NCBI GenBank assembly: GCA_027052755.1
Contig: JALUEN010000015.1
Span: 1-20,735, forward strand
Direction: 5' to 3'
Length of the DNA: 20,735 bases
Source of the DNA: a bacterium
GTDB taxonomy: Bacteria; DRYD01; JALUEN01
Part shown: positions 14,332-20,735 of the stretch, piece after piece
How positions within the stretch are numbered: position 1 is the first letter of the stretch
How the letters are laid out: each line of letters opens with the position of its first letter
Position numbers and translations under genes: made by a program
Notes under the pieces: generated by a model
Databases searched by the model: none
Told to the model about the DNA's origin: nothing
What the model saw: the letters and a program-made list of their open reading frames with translations, nothing else

Positions 14332-14721
14332 ATCCAACCGATACCTCAGAAGGGTGAGGTAAGCTATGCGCCAAAGGTGGAGGCTAGTGAGCTCCACCTG
14401 ATCAAGTACGAGGAGCCAGAGGAATTCGTTAACGCTGTTAGAGCCTTTAAACCAGAGGGATATTTGAGGTTTAGGGGTAGGAGGCTTAGGGTTCTAAGAG
14501 CTAGCCTACCATCTAGCCAGGACCTAGAAATCTTAGAACCTGACCGAAGGGTAGATCCCTGGACCTTAAGGGTTTTAAAAATTGGAAAATCTAGGAGGCT
14601 TCTCCTCAAGCTTCCCAAGGGTTGGGTAGAACTTTTAGAGATTCAGCCTGAGGGAAGGAGAAGTATGGGTAGCGAGCAGTTCATAAATGGGTACAGACCT
14701 GATGGAGAAGTTGTAGGCTAA
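14332..14721 (+). CDS. fmt: Methionyl-tRNA formyltransferase, linker and C-terminal domain (fmt, 3' part)
   Basis: This is the second part of the fmt frame, in the same phase as the first part. After the linker, the Fmt C-terminal OB-like domain is recognisable: FVNAVRAFKPEGYLRFRGRR, a strand KVLRA-like segment (RVLRASL), then WVELLEIQPEGRRSMGSEQF and INGY, which parallel the family's IRAF.P.PG...G...K, L.LQ..GK..M...FL.G. The first standard start codon in frame is GTG 14377, but it has no Shine-Dalgarno at proper distance and would drop the conserved linker, so independent translation is unlikely. The whole frame from 13723 to 14721 would code for about 332 residues, near the usual 310-315. 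It is therefore best seen as one interrupted gene. Its TAA stop is six bases from the stop of the convergent FAD gene. Confidence 0.8.
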   Translation: MQPIPQKGEVSYAPKVEASELHLIKYEEPEEFVNAVRAFKPEGYLRFRGRRLRVLRASLPSSQDLEILEPDRRVDPWTLRVLKIGKSRRLLLKLPKGWVELLEIQPEGRRSMGSEQFINGYRPDGEVVG

Positions 14722-14726
14722 CATCG

Positions 14727-16112
14727 CTATTTAGTTAACTGCTTAAGCCTCACCTTTCTCCTCCCATCAACTAACTCTGCTAACTTAAATATAGAGAAGT
14801 TCTCAAAGGCACTGATATAATTAAAGACCTCCATTTCCTTGAGGACATCGGCTTCTCCAAGGTAGGAGCTAGCCTTATCGCTTAGAGCTGTAAACAGTCC
14901 TCTGTAATCCTCCCTTCCCCTCAGGAACGATCTGAAGGTCTCCAAGATCTTCTTATCCTTAAACAGCTGATAAGTTATCAGCGGGTATTTGAAGAGGAGG
15001 TTAGCCAAGTATATAGCCCACCTGTTGTTCTCTAAAACACATGAATTGTATATCTCCCTCATCCTCTTCTTAAGCTCTTCACCAGTAACCCTCCTACTGA
15101 TCAGTTCAGCGTACCTCTGTATTACCCTGATGTTAGCCCCCACGTTATAAAGGAATATAGGGTTAGAGCTTCCGATAATCTCCCCAACTAATATCAGGTT
15201 CTCAGGTAGTGAGGAGAAATCAAGGAAGGGAAACCCTATTGATATCGGTAGCGGTATGTAGCCACTTTCCTCTTCTACTCTCAAGTTCATAGCTGATAGC
15301 CTAGTATTAGATATCACCTGCCATTTCCTCTCAACCTGAGGCTTAACATTAAGGTTGTAGAGGAACGAGGCGAAGGTATTGTTTAACAGCACGTTGATAG
15401 CGTAACCGTAATTCTTGCTAAGGAGTTCCATCTCAACGTACTTCTCATCTCTATCACCTTCTAGTTTCCCCTTAACCACCTTCAGAAAACCACTCATAGG
15501 ATACGAGATCTTATCCGCTAGGTTTAACTTCTCTAGGATCTCAATAACCTTGGAGATATTTGATTTAGGGTAAAAGTCAATAGCCAAAACCAGATACCTT
15601 ACCCTATACGTCCTGTAGTTGGTCTCTACCTCCCACAGCTCCCCAACCCTTTTCAGATTTTTCACCCGTACGTTCAGCTTAGGTTTAGAGTTAGGCGGTA
15701 GTTTCTGAAAGAAGTAATCAATGAAGGATAACCAGTTAGTGAGGACTAGGATCTTATCCACTCTACCTCCACCATGATCATCAGTTCCAGGAGGCTTGAT
15801 GAAAAACTGGGATAGAACCCCCTCCTTGATCGCCTCTGACTTCGTTAAGGTGAGGTATTTAACGGTATCATAGGTAAGCAGAAGAGGTAAATCCATCTCT
15901 ATAGGAAATGGATCAATCACCTGAAATTTAACACCTTTATCAGCCAACTCTGAGGCGATTATCAGCCCTGAGGTACTTGCACCGATGATAAGGGCATCAT
16001 AATTAGGTTTCAGCTTGGATTTAGACTTTAAAGCTCTCCTCTTTACTACTTTATTAGATAACCCCTTTGGCTTACCATCAGATTTATCAGGTCTATCGTT
16101 ATGTTTTCTCAA
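14727..16112 (-). CDS. FAD/NAD(P)-binding oxidoreductase, geranylgeranyl-reductase-like
   Basis: The product is 461 residues from a TTG at 16112, with GGTGGTGA six bases upstream. The dinucleotide-binding fold begins at residue 38: YDALIIGASTSGLIIASELA with FQVIDP, so Gly44-x-x-x-x-Gly49 binds the cofactor. A strand YLVLAIDFYP (about 170) follows, and a late motif ENLILVGEIIGSSNPIFLYN leads into GANIRVIQRYAELISRR. That late motif parallels the G-D-A..NP..G.G segment of geranylgeranyl-reductase-type flavoproteins, but the resemblance is distant and the usual Asp is Glu. The first 36 residues are an unusual Lys/Arg-rich tail. No Cys pair or iron-sulfur motif is seen. It is the last gene of a minus-strand run after the NHL protein (56-base gap). 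Substrate unknown. Confidence 0.65.
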   Translation of the reverse strand: MRKHNDRPDKSDGKPKGLSNKVVKRRALKSKSKLKPNYDALIIGASTSGLIIASELADKGVKFQVIDPFPIEMDLPLLLTYDTVKYLTLTKSEAIKEGVLSQFFIKPPGTDDHGGGRVDKILVLTNWLSFIDYFFQKLPPNSKPKLNVRVKNLKRVGELWEVETNYRTYRVRYLVLAIDFYPKSNISKVIEILEKLNLADKISYPMSGFLKVVKGKLEGDRDEKYVEMELLSKNYGYAINVLLNNTFASFLYNLNVKPQVERKWQVISNTRLSAMNLRVEEESGYIPLPISIGFPFLDFSSLPENLILVGEIIGSSNPIFLYNVGANIRVIQRYAELISRRVTGEELKKRMREIYNSCVLENNRWAIYLANLLFKYPLITYQLFKDKKILETFRSFLRGREDYRGLFTALSDKASSYLGEADVLKEMEVFNYISAFENFSIFKLAELVDGRRKVRLKQLTK

Positions 16113-16168
16113 AGGTCATCACCACCTATAGAGCTAGGTTATTGAAAATTAATAGTAGGGAATTGATA

Positions 16169-17506
16169 TCAGAGCTTGAAGACTTCGTCTAACACCTTCA
16201 AGGTTCGTTCCTCAAAGTCCACAATGGCTCTTATCAGGGTTCTCCCATCACTGAGCAGATACTCATTGAACCCCAGCGATCTCCTAATAATCCTAGGGGT
16301 AGTGGTTAAATAGGGATCCAGCTCATCGCTAAACAAGCTGAAGGTGTAACCAGTTCTCCTGTTGATAATCCTAACTCCCATGAGCTCCTCTTCAACAGCT
16401 AAGAGGTAACTGTTCTCCACAACTAAAGACCTGATAAATGAGAACCTAGCTTTGTAAGGAGATCCATCCCTAATTCCCACCTCTCCTCTACCAGAGATAG
16501 TCCTTATCTCCTTAGTTATCAGGTTAAGGAGCCTTAGTGAATGGTTGAAGGAGTCAGCGAAGAATAGGAGGATCCCGTCCCTATCGGAGGCTAAAGGCCA
16601 GGATAGCTTAGCGCTAGCACCTTTTCCATCCAAGAAACCCATCCTCCTAGATCCAGCTAAATGGATGTAAGTCTCCTCATCATCTAATCCCTGAAAGTAA
16701 CCTGGCTTCCCGATGATGTACCTGGGGATGTTAGGGAGATCGCTCTGGTAATTGAGAGTTGTTCCTGGAACTAAGTTAATGTGGCTATCCTCTTTAGAGT
16801 TATCAGAGATATGAACACGAGCAAGGGAACCTCTAAGTGGAGCCCACAGGATAAGCTCACTGTCGGCGCCTAGACACCTGATATAATCGTTAGCCACTCT
16901 TCTCTCATCTATCAACTTACGTGTTCTCAGGTCAATCACGTACAGCTCTCCAGGATATACTAACAGACTTAAGATCCAACCATCTCCTAGCGTACACAGA
17001 TCAACAATTTCCTGAGCATATATCAGCTCAGGTAATTGAGTAGTAATATGTGATACCTCAGGTGATGAGGATAGCTCAGGGACGAGATTAGAGACCACTC
17101 TCCTCAACTCCTCAAGGTCAGGAAGCGGTGAGAAGAACCTATACTTTAGGCTCCTATTTATCCACAGATCCAGGTAGCCAAAACCAGTCTGTGAGCTCTG
17201 TAAATCCCCCTCTCCCTCAGAGGTGATAGGTGTCCACATGACAGGCAACTCAGGTTTAAATAGCTCCACGAACTTCTCAGCTATTAACCGGTCGCCTCTG
17301 AGGAGAAGTCTAACAGGGATTTTAAGGTGATTAGATAGTTCAACCAGGATAGGATAATCGTCTAGCAGCTCAGTAGAGGTTACGTTAATGTTATATATAG
17401 CTTGCAAAGGCTCACTTAAATCTAACCTCTTGGAGTTAAGCGATATTGCTGAGAGATACCCATTTAGATATCGTCTCTTAGTCCTATCCTGCATATCATG
17501 AGACAC
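16169..17506 (-). CDS. Thioredoxin-like plus NHL-repeat protein (NHLRC2-like layout)
   Basis: The product is 445 residues from a GTG inside the end of the upstream gene, preceded by AAGAGG. Residues 45-150 look like a degenerate thioredoxin/peroxiredoxin fold: PILVELSNHLKIPVRLLLRG, AEKFVELFKPELPVMW, GYLDLWINRSLKYRF and DLEELRRVVSNLV, but without any CxxC. Cys is absent from this part altogether. From about residue 165 on there are beta-propeller repeats, the clearest being the NHL type: FLDGKGASAKLSWP followed by FADSFNHSLRLLNL and IRTISGRGEVGIRDGSPYKA. This order recalls NHLRC2 proteins, whose bacterial relatives are poorly understood. The 11-base overlap with the phosphohexomutase gene suggests coupled translation. 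No signal peptide is seen, so it should be cytoplasmic. Domain calls for the second half are firm, for the first half tentative. Confidence 0.68.
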   Translation of the reverse strand: MSHDMQDRTKRRYLNGYLSAISLNSKRLDLSEPLQAIYNINVTSTELLDDYPILVELSNHLKIPVRLLLRGDRLIAEKFVELFKPELPVMWTPITSEGEGDLQSSQTGFGYLDLWINRSLKYRFFSPLPDLEELRRVVSNLVPELSSSPEVSHITTQLPELIYAQEIVDLCTLGDGWILSLLVYPGELYVIDLRTRKLIDERRVANDYIRCLGADSELILWAPLRGSLARVHISDNSKEDSHINLVPGTTLNYQSDLPNIPRYIIGKPGYFQGLDDEETYIHLAGSRRMGFLDGKGASAKLSWPLASDRDGILLFFADSFNHSLRLLNLITKEIRTISGRGEVGIRDGSPYKARFSFIRSLVVENSYLLAVEEELMGVRIINRRTGYTFSLFSDELDPYLTTTPRIIRRSLGFNEYLLSDGRTLIRAIVDFEERTLKVLDEVFKL

Positions 17507-18989
17507 CCATCAACCTCTTACCTTCAGCTAAGAGTTTCTCCAGGAGTTCTATAGACGGAGCTTCAGCGTAAAGCCTTATCAGTGGTTCTGTCCCCGATTT
17601 CCTGACAAGAATCCAGCTCCCATCACTTAGCTCCAGCTTAACGCCATCCTTCCTGTCCACGTTCCTAACCTTTAGGTCAAGGATCTCAGCGGGAATGCTA
17701 TTGAGGAACTTCTCAAAAGCTCGCTCCCTAGCTTCCTCATCCTCAAACCTTATGTCTATCCTCCTGGTGTGAGTATAACCTATCTGTTCATATAACTCAT
17801 CTAACAGCTGGTCTAGGGTCTTTCCAGTAACAGCCATAAACTCTAATAAGAGCAGGGAGTTCAGCAGGCTATCTCTCTCAGGTATGTGCCCCTTTATACC
17901 TATACCTCCGCTCTCCTCTCCACCTACCAGAACGTTATCAGTTATGAATAATCTACAGATATGCTTGAATCCAACCGGAGTTTCAACGGTTTCTAGGTCT
18001 AAGAGTCTAGCTATCCTAGCTGCCTTGGTAGAGGTGGAGACAGTTCTAACTACCTTACCATCTAATCCCTTGTACTTCCCCAGGTACCAAACCAGGAGCG
18101 CTAAGATATCGTGTGGAGTCAGGAAACCTGATGGGGTATATCCCGCAATTCTATCAGCATCCCCATCAAAAGCGAAACCTACTGCATTCCTCGCTTTAAC
18201 CTCTCTTTCTAGGTCAACTAGGTTCCTTGGAATAGGCTCAGGTGGATTTCCACCGAACAAGGGATTTCTCTCCGTATGGAGCTCTATTATATGTCTCTCA
18301 ACCTTGGGGAGATCTTTGAAGAGCTTTTTAAACTGGCCCACAGCAGAACCGTACATGTAATCTACTATAACTGTAATCCCGTTGGTTGTTAGGAAGTGAG
18401 CGATCCTCTCAAGGTCAACTTTTTTAGATACAGCTTTTAGGTATGGTTCCTCAAAGTTCTCCCGTCTAATCTCTCCTTTCCTGCCGATCTCTTTAGGGGG
18501 CCGGTTTATCATCTTCTCAATTAAAGCTGTCATCTCAGGTAGAGCACTACCACCGTACTCCGCCTTTATCTTAACACCGTTGTACTCAGGAGGATTATGA
18601 GAAGCGGTTATCATTATCCCAGCTGCTGCCTTCTTATGGACAACAAGGAAAGAGGTAGCAGGGGTAGTAGTCATCCTATCTGAGATAGTTACATCTATAC
18701 CAAGTTCTGATAGGACCTCACCTACTAGCTCAGCATACCTCTCAGATAAGAACCTAGCGTCATAGCCTATCACGACACCAGCCTCCGGTGGCCTATACTC
18801 CAGCTTATACGTGTAGTTCTCCTTCCTCCACTTATAGGGTTCTAAATTCTTTCTCTCCTCTGAGAACAGGTAATTAGCTATTCCCTGAGTTATCCTGACC
18901 AGGTTATCAGCTGTCAAATCAAAGCTTATTATCCCACGCCAACCGTCTGTACCAAACTTTATCGGTTTATCTTGGAAACCATATCTCAT
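17496..18989 (-). CDS. Phosphoglucomutase/phosphomannomutase
   Basis: This alpha-D-phosphohexomutase interconverts hexose 1- and 6-phosphates through a phosphoserine. The product is 497 residues from an ATG with GGAGAGA well placed. Every family motif is present: FGTDGWRG (12-19), the phosphoserine loop TASHNPPEYNG with Ser130, metal loop DGDADR (275-280), sugar-binding GGEESGG (356-362) and phosphate-binding RKSGTEPLIR (463-472). GEESGG favours glucose or dual glucose/mannose specificity over the GlmM type, but substrate choice cannot be fixed by reading. An insertion around residues 44-66 (rich in Lys, Tyr, Glu) makes it slightly longer than the common 450-480. It follows the CBS-domain gene by 37 bases and overlaps the NHL gene downstream. 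Confidence 0.93.
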   Translation of the reverse strand: MRYGFQDKPIKFGTDGWRGIISFDLTADNLVRITQGIANYLFSEERKNLEPYKWRKENYTYKLEYRPPEAGVVIGYDARFLSERYAELVGEVLSELGIDVTISDRMTTTPATSFLVVHKKAAAGIMITASHNPPEYNGVKIKAEYGGSALPEMTALIEKMINRPPKEIGRKGEIRRENFEEPYLKAVSKKVDLERIAHFLTTNGITVIVDYMYGSAVGQFKKLFKDLPKVERHIIELHTERNPLFGGNPPEPIPRNLVDLEREVKARNAVGFAFDGDADRIAGYTPSGFLTPHDILALLVWYLGKYKGLDGKVVRTVSTSTKAARIARLLDLETVETPVGFKHICRLFITDNVLVGGEESGGIGIKGHIPERDSLLNSLLLLEFMAVTGKTLDQLLDELYEQIGYTHTRRIDIRFEDEEARERAFEKFLNSIPAEILDLKVRNVDRKDGVKLELSDGSWILVRKSGTEPLIRLYAEAPSIELLEKLLAEGKRLMGVS

Positions 18990-19026
18990 AGTTAATCTCT
19001 CCTTTTTCTCTTAATTTATCTTAAGC

Positions 19027-19458
19027 TTAAATAATCCCAGGCCTGAGAGATAGAGCGTAAATAGTTCCCAGCTTATTAAGTTGCCCGATCAACCTGACCA
19101 GTATCTCATCTGCTGTTACAACACCGATAACCTTCTCATCAATATCTAAAACTGGTAACCTCCTTATCCCGTTCTCCTCCATGATCTTCAAAGCCTCAAA
19201 GAGATCAGCATCCTCAGTAACAGCGATAACATCTGTTGTCATAACCTCTTTCACAGGGGTCTCAGAGCCAAGCCCATACCCAAGCGCTCTTATGGTCAGA
19301 TCCCTATCAGTTACCACTCCAACAGGATGCTTATCCTGATCAACGATGACGATAAAACCCACATTATAGGTCTCCATCTTCTTCGCTACTTGCTTAATCG
19401 TCTCATCCTGTAGTGCAACAACAGCAAACCTGCTCATCACATCTCTAACCTTCCTCAA
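19027..19458 (-). CDS. CBS-domain pair protein
   Basis: The product is 143 residues from the TTG at 19458, chosen because GGAGGGGG lies just upstream. The ATG at 19473 is in frame but overlaps that ribosome site and has none of its own. Two CBS motifs make up nearly the whole protein: VRDVMSR..V.....TI.Q.AK.M....VGFIVIVD with PVGVVTDRDLTIRAL, then VKEVMTTDVIAVTEDADLFE with IRRLPVLDIDEKVIGVVTAD. Such stand-alone pairs bind adenosine nucleotides (AMP, ATP, SAM) and act as energy sensors or regulators of partner enzymes. The DRD in the first domain is a common ribose-binding position. It leads the run containing the phosphohexomutase and is divergent from pckA, so control of sugar-phosphate flow is a fair guess, not shown. 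Confidence 0.88.
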   Translation of the reverse strand: MRKVRDVMSRFAVVALQDETIKQVAKKMETYNVGFIVIVDQDKHPVGVVTDRDLTIRALGYGLGSETPVKEVMTTDVIAVTEDADLFEALKIMEENGIRRLPVLDIDEKVIGVVTADEILVRLIGQLNKLGTIYALSLRPGII

Positions 19459-19642
19459 GCTAACCCCCTCCATTCGGGAAAGGTATTTGATATTTCGGAG
19501 GTAAACTTCTATCTCCCTCTAACTTATCCTCTAATATCTCCATATTTAAGCCTTATCTAATTATCAGTCCTCAAAGAGGAATACCTCATAACTTAGGATA
19601 ACCCTATGAGAGAACAAACTCAAAGAAAAGGGGGGCTAACCT

Positions 19643-20735
19643 ATGGAGACTATATCTACCAACTGGCATCTAACCAAAGAATATCAATCAGATCTCTTAG
19701 AGTTCGTTAAAGAGCTGAGGAGATTCCCAAACGTTAGGGAGTACAACTATGAGGATCTGTACCAGTTAGCTCCTAGGTACGGGATCAGAACCGCTTACGG
19801 TAGCTATGCTTTCTCCAGCACGGTTAAGAACAGAAGCGCTCCACTAACGGTTTACCTAGGATATAGCGGACCACTTCAGGAGAGCGTAACTGATAGGCAA
19901 GCAAAGATAATCTCCGAAGCCAGAGATACCTTAGAGCGAGTTAAGGAGTACCTGAAAAAAGTACCCTTAGCTTACATTAGAGCTAGGATGGGAGACAACG
20001 ACGAGTTTAACATAAAATGCCACTACTTCCTATCACTGCACAGACCAGATAACATAAGAATTGCTCTCTTCTTCGCTGAAGCTTTATTTGAGTACTTAGC
20101 ACAGAAGCCAGGTCCAGAGATGACCTTGATAATGATACCTGAGTGGCACGAGAAAGATAGACAGATCCTAGTATTCCCTGAGATTAACTTGACCTTTGTC
20201 CTAGGTAGTGATTACTACGGAGAGGTGAAGAAAGGCTTTCTAAGGATGGGTATGTACCAGGCTAAGAAAGCTGGTATGCTAGGTCTACACGCTGGAGCTA
20301 AGGTAGTAGAAGCGAAGGTCAACGGAGAGCTGAAGAGATACTCAATGCTGATATTCGGTCTAACAGCAACCGGGAAGACAACACACTCAATCCATCACCA
20401 TAACTTAGACGAACCTGGAGAGAGAGCTATGATAGTCCAGGATGACGTAGTATTCCTAAAGAGAGATGGAGCTGCTCTAGGTACAGAGCGAGGTTTCTTC
20501 ATAAAGACTGATGGTTTAGAGCCTAAATACCAGCGAGTTATGTATGAAGCTGCCATCAGACCTCACACGCTCTTTGAAAACGTAGTCCTAGATTACAAGG
20601 GAAATCTATACTTTCAAGATGATACCATCACTGGGAACGGTAGAGCTATAGTTAGGAGCGAGGACCTAGGTGAGTATTTCTGGGGCTACAACATGCCACC
20701 AGCTGACGAGGTAGAGAAGCTCATCATATTTTTCA
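19643..20735 (+). CDS. pckA: ATP-dependent phosphoenolpyruvate carboxykinase, N-terminal part (runs off right edge)
   Basis: PckA converts oxaloacetate and ATP to phosphoenolpyruvate, CO2 and ADP at the entry to gluconeogenesis (or the reverse in fermenters). The ATG at 19643 follows AAAAGGGGGG by seven bases. The frame is open to the window end, giving 364 residues of an enzyme usually 520-600 long. Seen are RMGDNDEFNIKCHYFLSLHR, the PEPCK-specific KGFLRMGMYQAKKAGMLGLH with the active-site Lys and His region, the kinase-1a loop FGLTATGKTT at about residue 239 and kinase-2 QDDVVF near 267. GLTATGKTT is the ATP-type P-loop; the GTP enzyme has a different, Cys-containing loop. It is divergent from the CBS gene across a spacer of about 185 bases in which I see no convincing promoter boxes. 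Confidence 0.92.
   Translation, partial: METISTNWHLTKEYQSDLLEFVKELRRFPNVREYNYEDLYQLAPRYGIRTAYGSYAFSSTVKNRSAPLTVYLGYSGPLQESVTDRQAKIISEARDTLERVKEYLKKVPLAYIRARMGDNDEFNIKCHYFLSLHRPDNIRIALFFAEALFEYLAQKPGPEMTLIMIPEWHEKDRQILVFPEINLTFVLGSDYYGEVKKGFLRMGMYQAKKAGMLGLHAGAKVVEAKVNGELKRYSMLIFGLTATGKTTHSIHHHNLDEPGERAMIVQDDVVFLKRDGAALGTERGFFIKTDGLEPKYQRVMYEAAIRPHTLFENVVLDYKGNLYFQDDTITGNGRAIVRSEDLGEYFWGYNMPPADEVEKLIIFF

Noticed and set aside
17884..18360. Plus-strand frame of 158 codons opposite the phosphohexomutase gene
   Set aside because: It lies entirely antisense to well-conserved motifs of the mutase and has a shadow-type composition.
1..20735. CRISPR array, insertion sequence, prophage or toxin-antitoxin pair
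   Set aside because: No regularly spaced repeats, transposase, integrase, phage or toxin-antitoxin motifs were seen on either strand.

Overview
The window is bacterial, most likely from a thermophile of a lineage I cannot name. Bacterial signs are Shine-Dalgarno sequences of the AGGAGGTGA type, a methionyl-tRNA formyltransferase gene, two or more lipoproteins, a G5/3D-domain cell-envelope protein and the RimI and RluB/RsuA families. Hints of heat are the near-exclusive AGG/AGA arginine codons, the Lys/Glu/Arg-rich proteins and an endonuclease Q homologue, a family best known from hyperthermophilic archaea. Genes are packed tightly, GTG and TTG starts are common, and TAG is the most used stop codon (10 of the 20 stops visible, counting the one inside fmt). 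No mobile element, CRISPR array or phage gene was seen.

Layout. 1-435 (-) is the start of an exported TPR protein that runs off the left edge. 677-2308 (+) holds an unrecognised beta-propeller-like protein and a YdjM/DUF457 membrane metal-hydrolase family protein. 2305-4503 (-) holds a YbhB/PEBP-type envelope protein followed by an L-fucose-isomerase-fold protein. 4634-10212 (+) is a six-gene run: panB, an ECF-type ABC ATPase, an endonuclease Q (EndoQ) homologue, a lipoprotein of unknown role, a G5/3D-domain putative murein hydrolase, and thpR. 10213-10660 is the only long gap; it holds a possible gene remnant and several inverted and direct repeats.

10661-12644 (-) holds rimI, a BKACE (Kce-type) enzyme and a small membrane protein. 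A tRNA-Ala(CGC) at 12729-12800 (+) is followed by an RluB/RsuA pseudouridine synthase and by fmt. The fmt frame is cut by a single in-frame TAG at 14329-14331, exactly at the join between its two domains; reading continues in the same frame through recognisable Fmt linker and C-terminal domain. 14727-19458 (-) is a probable operon of a CBS-pair protein, a phosphohexomutase, a thioredoxin-like/NHL-repeat protein and a FAD/NAD(P)-binding oxidoreductase. 19643 to the right edge (+) is ATP-type PEP carboxykinase, cut off by the window.

How it fits together. Much of the content is translation and RNA housekeeping (tRNA-Ala, RluB/RsuA, Fmt, RimI, ThpR), central and cofactor metabolism (PckA, phosphohexomutase, PanB, BKACE), DNA repair (EndoQ) and envelope proteins. 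I find no clear new defence or mobile system. The points most worth a second look are the interrupted fmt, the heavy TAG usage with several TAG-separated genes lying in one open frame, the repeat-rich gap at 10213-10660, and the CBS/phosphohexomutase/NHL/FAD cluster.
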